Of a stretch of 64,000 nucleotides of DNA, positions 40,043 to 51,216 are shown in pieces. The notes under the pieces are model-generated. The model did not search any database. It had not been told where the DNA came from and was given only the letters and a program-made list of their open reading frames with translations. Made by a program: the position numbers and the translations under genes. This stretch comes from Flavobacteriaceae bacterium (GTDB lineage: Bacteria; Bacteroidota; Bacteroidia; Flavobacteriales; Flavobacteriaceae). How positions within the stretch are numbered: position 1 is the stretch's first letter; each line of letters starts with the position of its first letter. Where the stretch lies: contig JADZFW010000018.1 in assembly GCA_020854235.1 (NCBI GenBank), positions 1 to 64,000 of the forward strand. The letters are read 5' to 3'.

Positions 40043-43000
40043 ATGAGCAATAAATTTAAGGAATACAAGCAGTTAAATCTCACCGAAATAGCAGAAAACG
40101 TTTTGAGTTTTTGGGAAAAAGAAAATATTTTCCAAAAAAGTATTGATTCACGAAGAGAAGACAATTCTTTTGTCTTTTTTGAAGGGCCACCTTCTGCTAA
40201 TGGACTTCCCGGAATTCACCACGTCATCGGTCGTACGGTGAAAGATATTTTTGCTCGCTATAAAACCATGCAAGGCTATCGAGTCAACCGTAAAGCCGGT
40301 TGGGATACACATGGATTGCCCGTAGAGTTGGCTGTGGAAAAAGAATTGGGTATAACCAAAGAAGACATTGGCACTAAAATAAGTATAGACGATTACAACA
40401 AAGCTTGCAAAGAGTCGGTTATGCGATATACCGATATTTGGAATGATTTGACCAAACGCATTGGTTATTGGGTTGATATGGAAGATCCTTATATTACCTA
40501 TAAATCCAAATACATGGAATCTGTATGGTGGCTTTTGAAACAAATTTATGACAAAGGTTTGATTTATAAAGGTTACACCATCCAGCCTTATTCTCCCAAA
40601 GCTGGAACCGGATTGAGTACGCACGAACTCAACCAACCCGGATGTTATAAAGATGTCACCGATACCACTATTGTTGCCCAATTTAAGGTATTGGACGCCG
40701 ATCTTTCCAAATTGCCATTCAAAGTAGCCACTGATAAAATTAATGGAGACTTTTTCTTCCTAGCATGGACGACTACTCCCTGGACTTTACCTTCCAATAC
40801 CGCTTTGACTGTAGGAAAGAAAATCGATTATGTTTTAATTCGTACTTTTAATCAATATACATTCGAACCCATACAGGTTATTTTAGGGAAACCTTTGGTT
40901 GCTAAACAATTTGCTAAGAAATTCTTCGAAGTTCAAAATGAAGCAGATTTAAATACATACCAACCCGATGATAAACAAATACCCTATATAATCCTTGGGG
41001 AATGTAAGGGTGCTGATTTGGTAGGTTTGAAATTTGAACAACTGATGCCTTACGCATTACCTTACCAAAACCCTGAAAATGCGTTTAGAGTAATTGCCGG
41101 TGATTTTGTGACTACCGAAGATGGTACCGGTATCGTACATACAGCACCTACTTTTGGTCAAGATGATGCCAATGTAGCCAAACAAGCCGTGCCTGAAGTG
41201 CCACCTATGCTGGTTTTAGATGATAATGCTAATCCGGTTCCTTTGGTTGATTTACAAGGTCGTTTTACCAAACATGTTGGGCCTTATGCAGGAAGATATG
41301 TCAAAAACGAGTATTACAATGACAATGAAATTCCGGATAGGTCAGTCGATGTAGAAATTGCCATCCAACTCAAAACGGAAAACAGAGCTTTTCATGTTGA
41401 AAAACACGTACACAATTATCCGCATTGTTGGAGAACAGATAAGCCGGTTTTATACTATCCATTGGATTCTTGGTTTATCAAAATTTCTCAGGTCAAAGAC
41501 CGTTTGTTTGAATTGAATCAAAAAATCAATTGGATTCCAAAAGCTACCGGAGAAGGACGATTTGGAAATTGGTTGCAAAATGCCAATGATTGGAATTTGT
41601 CTCGTTCTCGTTTTTGGGGAATTCCTTTGCCTATATGGAGAACAGAGGATGGAAGTGAGGAGTTGATGATAGGTTCGGTTGCTGAATTGATGGGAGAAAT
41701 CCAAAAAGCGATGGACAATGGTCTTATGAAAGTCAATCCGTTTGAAGGATTTGAAGTAGGGAATATGAGTGAATCCAACTATGATTTAGTAGATTTACAT
41801 AAAAATGTAGTGGATAAAATTGTATTGGTTTCACCTTCCGGTAAGCCCATGAAACGGGAAAGCGATTTGATTGATGTATGGTTTGATTCGGGAGCTATGC
41901 CTGTAGCGCAATGGCATTACCCATTTGAACAACCCCAAAAAGGAAATTCACTTACCGCCGATTTTATTGCAGAAGGCGTCGATCAAACGCGTGGCTGGTT
42001 TTATACTTTACATGCCATTGCCGGTTTGGTATTTGATGATATTTCCTATAAAACGGTACTTTCCAATGGATTGGTATTGGATAAAATGGGTAAAAAAATG
42101 TCCAAACGTTTGGGAAATGCCATCGATCCATTTAAAACCTTAAATGAATTTGGTCCCGATGCTATTCGTTGGTATATGATTTCCAATACCAATCCTTGGG
42201 ACAATTTGAAATTTGATTTGGATGGCGTAGATGAAGTGCGAAGAAAATTTTTTGGCACTTTATACAATACTTATTCTTTCTTTGCCTTGTATGCCAATTT
42301 GGATCATTTTACCAATACCGAAACCGAAGTGCCATTAGCAGAACGAAGTGAATTGGACAGATGGATTCTTTCAGAATTACACACTTTGATCAAAAATGTG
42401 AATGCGTCTTTGGATGGCTATGATGCTACTACTGCTTCGAGAGATATTCAATATTTTGTTAATGAACATTTGAGCAACTGGTTTGTGAGATTGAGCAGAA
42501 GACGTTTTTGGAAAGGTGAATATGGAACGGATAAAATATCGGCATATCAAACCCTTTATACTTGTTTGCTTACCGTTTCAAGATTGGGAGCACCTATTGC
42601 CCCATTCTTTATGGAACGATTGTTTAAAGACTTAACAGCAGTTCAAGAAATAGATGCCTCACATTCTATACATTTGGAGTCATTTCCGGTCTTTAATCCC
42701 GATTTTATAGATAAATCGTTGGAAAGCAAAATGGAGAAAGCACAATTGATCGCTTCCATGACTTTATCATTACGTCAAGGGCATAAAATCAAGGTGCGCC
42801 AACCTTTGCAACGCATCATGATTCCGGTTCGCAATGCAGCAGAACGATTAGAAATTGAAGCCGTTCAAGATTTGATCAAAGCTGAAGTCAATGTGAAAGA
42901 AATTCAATTGTTGGATGATGCATCGGGTGTATTAGTGAAAAATATCAAACCCAATTTCAAAACTTTAGGGCCAAGATTTGGAGCCGATATGAAAGAAATA

Positions 43001-43471
43001 GGAGGTGTCATTGCGCTTATGGATCAAAAGGAAATTGCAGACTTTGAAAGTACAGGTTCCAAAGTTTTGACATTGGCTGCCAAAGAAATTACTTTGACCT
43101 TGGAAGATGTAGAAATCACAACCAAAGATATCGAGGGTTGGGTTGTAGCACACGAATCAGGAACAACGGTAGCATTGGATATTCATATTTCAGAAGATTT
43201 GAGAAATGAAGGTATCGCACGTGAGTTGATCAATAGAATTCAGAATATGCGAAAGAGCAGTGGATTGGAAGTAACCGACCGTATTACGATACATTTTCAA
43301 AAACCAACCGATGGAAGTGTTACGTTAGAGCTTGCTGTCAGAGAGAATGAGGCTTATATTATGAATGAAACCTTGGCAGATCAAATTCAATTTGTATCGC
43401 AATTGGAAGGTGGGACAGAAATAGCATTTGAAGAAATCAATACCGAAATGCAAATTTTTAAGAAAAATTAA
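40043..43471 (+). CDS. ileS: Isoleucyl-tRNA synthetase
   Basis: GPPSANGLPGIHHVIGR (HIGH-like), DKMGKKMSKRLGN (KMSKS), 1142 aa. Confidence 0.97.
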   Translation: MSNKFKEYKQLNLTEIAENVLSFWEKENIFQKSIDSRREDNSFVFFEGPPSANGLPGIHHVIGRTVKDIFARYKTMQGYRVNRKAGWDTHGLPVELAVEKELGITKEDIGTKISIDDYNKACKESVMRYTDIWNDLTKRIGYWVDMEDPYITYKSKYMESVWWLLKQIYDKGLIYKGYTIQPYSPKAGTGLSTHELNQPGCYKDVTDTTIVAQFKVLDADLSKLPFKVATDKINGDFFFLAWTTTPWTLPSNTALTVGKKIDYVLIRTFNQYTFEPIQVILGKPLVAKQFAKKFFEVQNEADLNTYQPDDKQIPYIILGECKGADLVGLKFEQLMPYALPYQNPENAFRVIAGDFVTTEDGTGIVHTAPTFGQDDANVAKQAVPEVPPMLVLDDNANPVPLVDLQGRFTKHVGPYAGRYVKNEYYNDNEIPDRSVDVEIAIQLKTENRAFHVEKHVHNYPHCWRTDKPVLYYPLDSWFIKISQVKDRLFELNQKINWIPKATGEGRFGNWLQNANDWNLSRSRFWGIPLPIWRTEDGSEELMIGSVAELMGEIQKAMDNGLMKVNPFEGFEVGNMSESNYDLVDLHKNVVDKIVLVSPSGKPMKRESDLIDVWFDSGAMPVAQWHYPFEQPQKGNSLTADFIAEGVDQTRGWFYTLHAIAGLVFDDISYKTVLSNGLVLDKMGKKMSKRLGNAIDPFKTLNEFGPDAIRWYMISNTNPWDNLKFDLDGVDEVRRKFFGTLYNTYSFFALYANLDHFTNTETEVPLAERSELDRWILSELHTLIKNVNASLDGYDATTASRDIQYFVNEHLSNWFVRLSRRRFWKGEYGTDKISAYQTLYTCLLTVSRLGAPIAPFFMERLFKDLTAVQEIDASHSIHLESFPVFNPDFIDKSLESKMEKAQLIASMTLSLRQGHKIKVRQPLQRIMIPVRNAAERLEIEAVQDLIKAEVNVKEIQLLDDASGVLVKNIKPNFKTLGPRFGADMKEIGGVIALMDQKEIADFESTGSKVLTLAAKEITLTLEDVEITTKDIEGWVVAHESGTTVALDIHISEDLRNEGIARELINRIQNMRKSSGLEVTDRITIHFQKPTDGSVTLELAVRENEAYIMNETLADQIQFVSQLEGGTEIAFEEINTEMQIFKKN

Positions 43472-43548
43472 TTTTCTAAGTTAAATATTACTAGATTTGT
43501 ATTTCAAATGTCTAACTAAATTCACTTCGAAAGAAGTAAAAAAAAGAA

Positions 43549-43938
43549 ATGGAAGTACCAACCGTAAGATATTCAGACGCCGATTTAGCTGAATTCAGAG
43601 CCATTATTGAAGAAAAAGTCAAACAAGCCGAAAAGGACTTGGGATTGCTTCGTAGTGCCTACAAAAACGATAGTGATAACGGAACCGACGATACATCGCC
43701 TACCTTTAAATCTTTTGAAGAAGGTTCGACTACGATGTCCAAAGAAGCCAATGTGCAACTTGCTTTACGTCAAGAAAAATTCATACGTGATTTGAAAAAT
43801 GCCTTGTTGAGAATTGAAAACAAAACGTATGGGGTGTGTAGAGAAACAGGCAAACTCATTGAAAAAGAACGTTTGAAACTAGTTCCGCATGCCACTTTGA
43901 GTATTGAAGCTAAAAACCGTCAATCGTTGATTGGATAA
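43549..43938 (+). CDS. TraR/DksA family transcriptional regulator
   Basis: YSDADLAEFRAIIEEKVKQAEKDLGLLRSAY; NKTYGVCRETGKLIEKERLKLVPHATLSIEAK. Confidence 0.92.
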   Translation: MEVPTVRYSDADLAEFRAIIEEKVKQAEKDLGLLRSAYKNDSDNGTDDTSPTFKSFEEGSTTMSKEANVQLALRQEKFIRDLKNALLRIENKTYGVCRETGKLIEKERLKLVPHATLSIEAKNRQSLIG

Positions 43939-43942
43939 TATA

Positions 43943-43985
43943 AAATTCATCCTTTCTTTTTTCTAAAAGAATGGATGAATTTATT
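43943..43985. terminator. Bidirectional terminator-like hairpin AAATTCATCC...GGATGAATTT
   Basis: 10-bp outer arms with inner TCTTTT/AAAAGA between convergent genes. Confidence 0.8.
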
Positions 43986-45429
43986 TTTTAGGAAATTGAA
44001 CTGTAAAAACAGTTCCATTGTTGGGTGATGATACAAAACTGATATTTCCTTTATAAGATTCTACAATTCTTTTTACAATTGCTAATCCCAGTCCCATTCC
44101 ACTAGATTTGGTAGTGAATTTCGGTTCAAATATCATATTTTTATTTTCTTCTTCAATTCCTTTTCCATTGTCGGAAACGCTGATGATGACTTGGTCATTG
44201 GCTTCTTTTACTTCAATATCAATTTTCGGGTTTTTAGTTTCAGCCAAAGCTTGGTTGGAATTGGTTACCAAATTGGTGATAATTCGAATCAATTGGGTTT
44301 GGTCAAACAATGCCGTGATTTGAGGCTTTTCACTGTGAAATGAAATATAATTTTCAGAAAAAATATCAACGGCTAGTGAAGTGACTTGTACAATGTCAAT
44401 CAATTCTTTTTGTGGAGTTGGCATCTTGGCAAAATCGGAGAATGCTGATGCTATGGCGCTCATGGTGTCGATTTGCTGAATGAGTGTTTGACTAAAATCT
44501 TTTATTTTTATATTAATTTCAGGGTCTTTGGGATCAAATTTTCTTTCAAAACTTTGAATGGTCAAACGCATTGGGGTCAAGGGATTTTTGATTTCATGTG
44601 CTACTTGTTTGGCCATTTCTCGCCAAGCGCTTTCACGTTCACTTGTAGCCAACTTAACGGCATTTTCCTCCAGTTCTTCCATCATACCATTGTATGCTTT
44701 GATGAGATCATGTAATTCATCGGTGCCACTTTTGATGGTTAATTTTTCATTGATTTTATTTAAACGGGTCACTTTCATATGTTCTACCACCTTTTTAATA
44801 GGGCTAGAAATGACTCTTGAAATATAAAAGGCGAGTATGATGGAGAACAAAATTGCAGTAATGAAAACCAATGATATTTTCATGAGTAAATCTTCCAATT
44901 CCTTTTGATAAAAATCGCTTTTACCCAAATATGGAATGTTGAGAATACCAATAGGCGTAAATTTTTGATCATATATATAACTGTAAATGGAAAGGTAATC
45001 TTCGTTTTCAAACTTTCTATCTACCATTACTCTGTGATTGATATCATTTTTTAGAGCTTGAACAATATTTTTAGATATTGGCGTGAGTGTGGAATCAATG
45101 GTGAAAGTTGCTCGTGAAGTCTTAAGTAAATTTCCTTCCATATCATAAAGGCCAATTTCCAGATTGTGCACATGCGACATTTCAAATATTTTTTCTTTGA
45201 ATATAAATGGTAATTTTTCCGTGATTATAGGAAATGTAGTGTTGTCTAACTGATATTCAATATCTCTTTTTACAGCACTTTCTTTACGATCCAAGCGGTT
45301 TAAATGATAATCTTCTGCTTGATTTCTGTATTGGATAATAGAAACGACGATGATTAAGGCCGAAACAAATACGACCAAAAGTAGCATGGAGAGAAATATT
45401 CTGGATTGCAGGGTTTTAAACCATTTCAT
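43981..45429 (-). CDS. HAMP domain-containing sensor histidine kinase
   Basis: MAKQVAHEIKNPLTPMRLTIQSFERKF H-box; SDNGKGIEEENKNMIFEPKFTTKSSGMGLGLAIVKRIVE. Confidence 0.93.
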   Translation of the reverse strand: MKWFKTLQSRIFLSMLLLVVFVSALIIVVSIIQYRNQAEDYHLNRLDRKESAVKRDIEYQLDNTTFPIITEKLPFIFKEKIFEMSHVHNLEIGLYDMEGNLLKTSRATFTIDSTLTPISKNIVQALKNDINHRVMVDRKFENEDYLSIYSYIYDQKFTPIGILNIPYLGKSDFYQKELEDLLMKISLVFITAILFSIILAFYISRVISSPIKKVVEHMKVTRLNKINEKLTIKSGTDELHDLIKAYNGMMEELEENAVKLATSERESAWREMAKQVAHEIKNPLTPMRLTIQSFERKFDPKDPEINIKIKDFSQTLIQQIDTMSAIASAFSDFAKMPTPQKELIDIVQVTSLAVDIFSENYISFHSEKPQITALFDQTQLIRIITNLVTNSNQALAETKNPKIDIEVKEANDQVIISVSDNGKGIEEENKNMIFEPKFTTKSSGMGLGLAIVKRIVESYKGNISFVSSPNNGTVFTVQFPKK

Positions 45430-45544
45430 TTTGAGCTTGGTATTTGAAATATGTAAAAGTAAAATAAAATTAATCAATCCAATCCAACTGTTTCACATTT
45501 GTAAGATGATACTCAAGTAAAGTGTTAAAAAGAATGATTAAGAT

Positions 45545-45572
45545 TTGACATTCCGATTTTATAGTATTTTTG
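45545..45572 (+). promoter_or_regulatory. Bacteroidota-type promoter TTG-N17-TATTTTTG
   Basis: TTG at 45545, TATTTTTG at 45565-45572, upstream of ATG 45602; consensus TTG-N17-23-TAnnTTTG. Confidence 0.6.
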
Positions 45573-45601
45573 TGTTTGGTTTTATCAAATATTATTCCAT
45601 T

Positions 45602-46126
45602 ATGAAACGATTTTTATTGTTTATATTATTTTTTTTAGGATTTTCTATTCACCTAATTTCGCAAAATAAGCAGGCTGACAGTACCCGTAGTAAAAATTCT
45701 TTTTTTAAAGACGTAGATTTTGGAGGCGGTATCCAGTTGAGTATTGGAAATGGTTATACGGCTGTTGGTTTATCTCCATCTGCTGTTTATGGTTTTTCAG
45801 ATCAATGGGCTGCAGGAGTCAGTGTTACTTATTTGTATGTCAATGAAAATCTGTACAATTTTGATTACAACATCTATGGTGCTAGTACTTTAGTCTTATT
45901 TAATCCAATAGAAGAATTACAACTCAACACAGAATTTGAAATGCTCAATGTACATCAGAAAAATGGGGAACAAAAAAACCAATATTGGGTTCCGGCATGG
46001 TATGTAGGTGCAGGCTATGCCATCAGCAAGCGAGGTACTATCGGACTGAGGTATGATATTCTATTTGATAAAGATAAAAGTGTGTACCGAGATGCATTAA
46101 CGCCTTATGTGAAATTTTATTTTTAA
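45602..46126 (+). CDS. Outer membrane beta-barrel-like hypothetical protein
   Basis: MKRFLLFILFFLGFSIHLISQ signal peptide; alternating aromatic barrel pattern. Confidence 0.75.
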   Translation: MKRFLLFILFFLGFSIHLISQNKQADSTRSKNSFFKDVDFGGGIQLSIGNGYTAVGLSPSAVYGFSDQWAAGVSVTYLYVNENLYNFDYNIYGASTLVLFNPIEELQLNTEFEMLNVHQKNGEQKNQYWVPAWYVGAGYAISKRGTIGLRYDILFDKDKSVYRDALTPYVKFYF

Positions 46127-46133
46127 GTAAACT

Positions 46134-46970
46134 TTATAAAAACTTCCTTTCAATTAATTGAATCAATCTTTCTTCGTATTCGATTTTTTCCGACCAATTG
46201 TAATCACTTTTTACGATGTTATTGATAAAATCTTTGGCTTGAGATTCTGTTTCAAAAGAATTGAGTTGAGATAAAACCCGATTAAAATCGGCGAGATTGC
46301 CGTCAAAAAGATGTTTGACAAAAGCAATTCTATCATTGAGACCAATTTGAAGCTGTTGCTGTGAAAGTCGGTCGTTGAGTGATTTTTTAACCGTATTGAT
46401 TTTATCGGCGCGTTCAAACATATCAGCAGCGATGTCGGCAGGTATAGATTCACCCATTTCTTCGTCCTTACTGATCTGAGGCATGCTTTTTTTGACTTCA
46501 AACAAAGGTTCGGGAGATTTGATGACTTCTTCCACTATTTCAACCTTTTCTTCTATAAAAAGTTCTGTAATTTCGGGTAAATCACGGGTGACAGCAGCTG
46601 CCTGATTGCCGGCATTTTCCATAATTTGTTTGATGCGATCTTCTACCGAATGAAAAACTTCACCAGGATTTTTACTTTCTGTTGCGGTTGTTTCAAATAT
46701 AGGTTCAGGCGTTATTGCTATAGGTTTTGGGACCTCTACAATTGGGATAGGAGTGGTTTCAAATGGAAGATCAGTAGGAGCAACCTCGGCAGTTGGAACT
46801 TCAATTACAACATCATTTAAAAGGAGTTCCGATTTTTGAAAATGCAACAAAACGCTTTGTTCGTACAAAGCTCTTGATTTAACGAGAATTTTTTCGGTAT
46901 CTGCATATAAGCAAAGTTCCACTATTTCAGCAGCTAAATCTTGTACAGTTTGGTTTGAAATTTTGTGCAT
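46134..46970 (-). CDS. Conserved hypothetical protein
   Basis: 278-aa ORF; conserved-looking C-terminus LNDRIAFVKHLFDGNLADFNRVLSQLNSFETESQAKDFI. Confidence 0.75.
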   Translation of the reverse strand: MHKISNQTVQDLAAEIVELCLYADTEKILVKSRALYEQSVLLHFQKSELLLNDVVIEVPTAEVAPTDLPFETTPIPIVEVPKPIAITPEPIFETTATESKNPGEVFHSVEDRIKQIMENAGNQAAAVTRDLPEITELFIEEKVEIVEEVIKSPEPLFEVKKSMPQISKDEEMGESIPADIAADMFERADKINTVKKSLNDRLSQQQLQIGLNDRIAFVKHLFDGNLADFNRVLSQLNSFETESQAKDFINNIVKSDYNWSEKIEYEERLIQLIERKFL

Positions 46971-47100
46971 AACTTGTTTGAATTTTAACGAGTGACAATG
47001 CTTATTTTTTTACTTTTGTAAAAGTACAAAATTATGTTTAAAGTCCATATTAAACCTTGCACTTTGAATATTAAACTTTAAACCCGAAACCATTTTTGAT

Positions 47101-47694
47101 ATGTTTTTAGAGAATACCGTCAATCACAATGAACAATTTGGATGGATAGAAGTCATCTGTGGATCTATGTTTTCGGGAAAAACTGAGGAATTGATCCGAC
47201 GATTGAAAAGAGCCCAGTTTGCCAAACAACGCGTAGAAATATTTAAACCCGCCATTGATACGAGGTATGATGATGTACATGTGGTTTCGCATGATTCCAA
47301 TCAGATTCGTTCTACGCCGGTGCCATCAGCTGAGCAAATCAGGTTGTTGACTAGTGAGGTAGATGTAGTGGGAATAGACGAAGCACAATTTTTTGACGAT
47401 GAAATCATCCATGTGTGCAATGATTTGGCCAACAGAGGCATCAGGGTGATAGTAGCCGGATTGGACATGGATTTTATGGGAAAACCTTTCGGACCTATGC
47501 CTGCCTTGATGGCAACCGCCGAATACGTCACCAAAGTACATGCAGTTTGTACCCGAACAGGAAATTTGGCTCATTACAGCCATCGGACTTCACAAAGTAA
47601 AGACTTGGTCGTATTGGGTGAAACCGATATTTATGAACCGTTGAGTCGGGCAGCATATTTCAAGGCCATGCAGGTCAAACAAGAGCCAAAGTAA
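47101..47694 (+). CDS. tdk: Thymidine kinase
   Basis: [60 protein letters not shown]. Confidence 0.96.
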   Translation: MFLENTVNHNEQFGWIEVICGSMFSGKTEELIRRLKRAQFAKQRVEIFKPAIDTRYDDVHVVSHDSNQIRSTPVPSAEQIRLLTSEVDVVGIDEAQFFDDEIIHVCNDLANRGIRVIVAGLDMDFMGKPFGPMPALMATAEYVTKVHAVCTRTGNLAHYSHRTSQSKDLVVLGETDIYEPLSRAAYFKAMQVKQEPK

Positions 47695-47785
47695 TATTTT
47701 TTTAGCCTCCTTTTTAGTGTAAAATTTATTCTTTGAATGATTTAAAATGATAAGTTTTTCAAAGAATGTATAGATAATTCAAGAG

Positions 47786-48895
47786 ATGGATCAACCTTAT
47801 GGAACCTATTTGAGTGTCAATCTCAATGCATTGGTTCACAATTATAATTTTATCAAATCTCAGTTGCAAAAACCAACTCAGGTTTTGGCTGTTATCAAGG
47901 CATTTGCTTATGGACATGAGTCGGTGGGAATTGCCAAGAAATTGGAACAAGAAGGGATTGCCTATTTTGCGGTGGCTTATGTTGCCGAAGGAATCACGTT
48001 GCGAAAAGCAGGAATTAAAACGCCCATATTAGTTTTACATCCGCAAATTATAGATGTGGAAGCGTGTTTGCAATACCAATTGGAACCCAATATTTACAGC
48101 TTTAAATTGTTGGAAATTTTCCAAAGTCAATTGAAAGCCAAAGGGGAAAAATTATTTAAAATTCATTTAAAATTCAATACAGGATTGAATCGTTTGGGTT
48201 TTAAAAGAACGGATATATCCCATTTGATGGCACAAATCAAGCAAGATGACACCTTAAAAATACAATCTGTTTTCTCGCATTTGGTAGCCAGTGAAGATCA
48301 CGATTTAAGGGATTTTACATTGGGACAAATAGCGCAATACAAAGACATTGTAACAGCTATTCAACAAGAGATTTCCTATTCTTTTATCAGACATTTAGCC
48401 AATACTTCAGGCACCTTAAACTATCCGGAAGCCCATTTTGATATGGTACGTACAGGGATTGGATTGTATGGCTATGGGAATGAAGATAAATGGACGGAAC
48501 AATTACAAAATGTAGGCTCATTGTTCTCAGTGATTACCCAGATTCATACCATTCAAGTTGGAGAATCAGTGGGATACAATAGAGGTTTTGTAGCCGAAAA
48601 TAAAGTTAGAACGGCCACGATTCCCTTAGGCCATGCCGATGGCATTCCTCGTACTTGGGGAAAGGGTAAAGGGTTTATAACAATCAATGGCAAGAAAGCA
48701 AAACTACTAGGGAATGTGTGTATGGACATGATTATGGTCGATGTGACCGACATTTCGTGTGAGGAAGGCGATGCTGTACAGGTGTTTGATAATCAAAAAA
48801 CAGTTGAAGAAATTGCCGAGAATGTAGGTACTATATCTTATGAATTGTTGACTGCGATTTCGCAAAGAGTACCTAGAATACTCCAAAATGAATAA
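47786..48895 (+). CDS. alr: Alanine racemase
   Basis: VLAVIKAFAYGHESVGIAKKLE PLP-lysine motif; GVNRL-like GLNRLGF; RTGIGLYG. Confidence 0.95.
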   Translation: MDQPYGTYLSVNLNALVHNYNFIKSQLQKPTQVLAVIKAFAYGHESVGIAKKLEQEGIAYFAVAYVAEGITLRKAGIKTPILVLHPQIIDVEACLQYQLEPNIYSFKLLEIFQSQLKAKGEKLFKIHLKFNTGLNRLGFKRTDISHLMAQIKQDDTLKIQSVFSHLVASEDHDLRDFTLGQIAQYKDIVTAIQQEISYSFIRHLANTSGTLNYPEAHFDMVRTGIGLYGYGNEDKWTEQLQNVGSLFSVITQIHTIQVGESVGYNRGFVAENKVRTATIPLGHADGIPRTWGKGKGFITINGKKAKLLGNVCMDMIMVDVTDISCEEGDAVQVFDNQKTVEEIAENVGTISYELLTAISQRVPRILQNE

Positions 48896-48941
48896 TATTT
48901 CTATACATTTGTATTATTATTAACTTTAAAACCAAAAAAAT

Positions 48942-49319
48942 ATGGGATTTATTAAAGAATTTAAAGAGTTTGCAGTAAAAGGAAATGTCATTGATTTGGC
49001 CATAGGGGTTATTATCGGAGGTGCATTTGGAACAATTGTAAGTTCACTAGTAGCCGATGTAATTACGCCTTTAATCCTTAGTCCAACTCTAGAAGCTGCC
49101 GGTGTATCCGACATTAAAGAATTAGCATGGAATGGTGTGAAATATGGAAGTTTTCTGTCTGCATTGATTAGTTTTATCTTCGTAGCTTTCGTTTTATTTT
49201 TAATTGTTAAAGGAATTAATAAAATTAAAAAGCCGGTTGAAGAAGCTCCTGCAGCACCCGCTGGTCCTTCTGATAATGATTTATTGAAAGAAATCAGAGA
49301 CCTTTTGGCAAAAAAATAA
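48942..49319 (+). CDS. mscL: Large-conductance mechanosensitive channel
   Basis: MGFIKEFKEFAVKGNVIDLAIGVIIGGAFGTIVSSLVADVITPLI. Confidence 0.97.
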   Translation: MGFIKEFKEFAVKGNVIDLAIGVIIGGAFGTIVSSLVADVITPLILSPTLEAAGVSDIKELAWNGVKYGSFLSALISFIFVAFVLFLIVKGINKIKKPVEEAPAAPAGPSDNDLLKEIRDLLAKK

Positions 49320-49335
49320 TATCGATTTAATTGAT

Positions 49336-49372
49336 ATCAAACCCGAATTTCCAAAAATTCGGGTTTTTTTAT
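49336..49372 (+). terminator. Rho-independent terminator AAACCCGAATTT-CCAA-AAATTCGGGTTTTTTT
   Basis: 12-bp stem and T tract after mscL. Confidence 0.9.
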
Positions 49373-49389
49373 GGATGAACAAATAAAAG

Positions 49390-49419
49390 TTGTGAGAAAT
49401 AAAAAATATAGTATCTTTG
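49390..49419 (+). promoter_or_regulatory. Promoter TTG-N19-TATCTTTG of tRNA-fMet
   Basis: Matches the TTG...TAnnTTTG consensus; ends 11 nt before the tRNA. Confidence 0.75.
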
Positions 49420-49430
49420 CAGTCCAATAT

Positions 49431-49503
49431 CGCGGGATGGAGCAGTAGGCAGCTCGCTGGGCTCATAACCCAGAGGTCACAGGTTCGAGTCCTGTTCCCG
49501 CTA
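49431..49503 (+). tRNA. Initiator tRNA-Met (anticodon CAT)
   Basis: CGCGGGATGGAGCAG...TGGGCTCATAACCCA...GGTTCGAGTCC...TCCCGCTA; unpaired C1:T72 and three-G/three-C anticodon stem fit an initiator. Confidence 0.92.
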
Positions 49504-49509
49504 CGAATT

Positions 49510-49536
49510 AAGAGGTTCTTTTTAAGAACCTCTTTT
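49510..49536 (+). terminator. Terminator AAGAGGTTCTT-TTT-AAGAACCTCTTTTT
   Basis: 11-bp perfect stem, T tract, directly after tRNA-fMet. Confidence 0.9.
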
Positions 49537-49542
49537 TCGTTG

Positions 49543-49652
49543 GGGCGAATTGCATTCGCCCTTTTCGTAATGTTGGGGCGAATTGCATTCGCCCTTATCG
49601 GTTGATGGCGAATGCGATTCGCCCGTACCGTTTGGGCGAATGCGATTCGCCC
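49543..49652. repeat. Cluster of four REP-like palindromes (GGCGAAT-N3-ATTCGCC)
   Basis: 49543-49561, 49576-49594, 49607-49623, 49634-49652. Confidence 0.93.
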
Positions 49653-50237
<585 letters not shown>

Positions 50238-50265
50238 TTTTCTTTTTCAATTTTTTTCAATTTTT

Positions 50266-51204
50266 TTACATTATATCAGGTTTATCAATCCGCCCCATTA
50301 GTTTTTCTTTCCAATCAGACCACTTGTATTTTCTTGCCAATATGAAAAGTACTAATGGATAAATGATGAGCAATGGAACCATGACCAAATAGCCCATATT
50401 GGGTTCGGAGTAGTCTATGAATAAAGCATCGGTTTGAAATACAGTCCAGTTGGTAGTGACAAAGATGGCGGCTGTTATGTTGTTGGCGGCATGCAAACCC
50501 AAAGTCAATTCCAAACCTTCATCCATCAAGGTAATGACTCCAAATAACAATCCGGTGCCGATGTAATACACCATCAATTGCATCCCCATTTTTTCAACTT
50601 CGGGATTCATGGCGTGTAACAATCCAAAGGTTGTAGAAGTTAGAATGAGTGGCATCCAACGATTTTTGAATGCCAAACCCAAACTTTGCATCAAGTAACC
50701 TCTGAATAATGTTTCCTCAAAACTCGTTTGCAAGGGAATGAAAAGCACAGAGATCAATACCAAAATGATAAAAGGAACTAATTTGAAATTCCATACAAAA
50801 TCTTGGGGATGGTTAAAATAATCTACCGCCATGAAAGAAATGGATAATATCGACCAAAGCGCTGCAGCCCAGAAAAATCGATTCCAATCAAATGATGTTC
50901 GCGAGGTCATTACACTGCGGATGCTTCTTTTGTGAATTCCGGTTATGCCTATTAATAGAAATGCCAAACCAATGACAAACATCAAGACCATGACAAAAAG
51001 ATACAGATTGGCATCAATTCCCAATCCCATAAAATTGTCATTGCCGGCAGCTAAAAATTGATTGTAATCTTTGGCATGCCAAATGGCTGTAATGCTGATG
51101 GGAATAATCCCCACAATTTGCCATCCCACAAGGGTTAGAAAGAAAGTAAGTAAAAATCGCCAGACATCGGTTTTGCCTAAATAAGCTTGTTGAATAAAAT
51201 TCAT
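50266..51204 (-). CDS. CPBP family intramembrane metalloprotease
   Basis: TSFEETLFRGYLMQSLGLAFKNRWMPLILTSTTFGLLHAMNPEVEKMG; EExxxR and HxxxN motifs. Confidence 0.9.
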   Translation of the reverse strand: MNFIQQAYLGKTDVWRFLLTFFLTLVGWQIVGIIPISITAIWHAKDYNQFLAAGNDNFMGLGIDANLYLFVMVLMFVIGLAFLLIGITGIHKRSIRSVMTSRTSFDWNRFFWAAALWSILSISFMAVDYFNHPQDFVWNFKLVPFIILVLISVLFIPLQTSFEETLFRGYLMQSLGLAFKNRWMPLILTSTTFGLLHAMNPEVEKMGMQLMVYYIGTGLLFGVITLMDEGLELTLGLHAANNITAAIFVTTNWTVFQTDALFIDYSEPNMGYLVMVPLLIIYPLVLFILARKYKWSDWKEKLMGRIDKPDIM

Positions 51205-51216
51205 TTCGTATCGTTT

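Noticed and set aside
40148-42267. Minus-strand ORFs inside ileS
   Set aside because: Antisense shadows of a conserved aminoacyl-tRNA synthetase gene.
49417-49605. 62-aa plus-strand ORF over tRNA-fMet
   Set aside because: Spans the tRNA, its terminator and the REP palindromes; not credible as coding.
49543-49652. CRISPR array
   Set aside because: Repeats are palindromic and short with irregular short spacers, partly inside a transposase ORF, and no cas genes are nearby.
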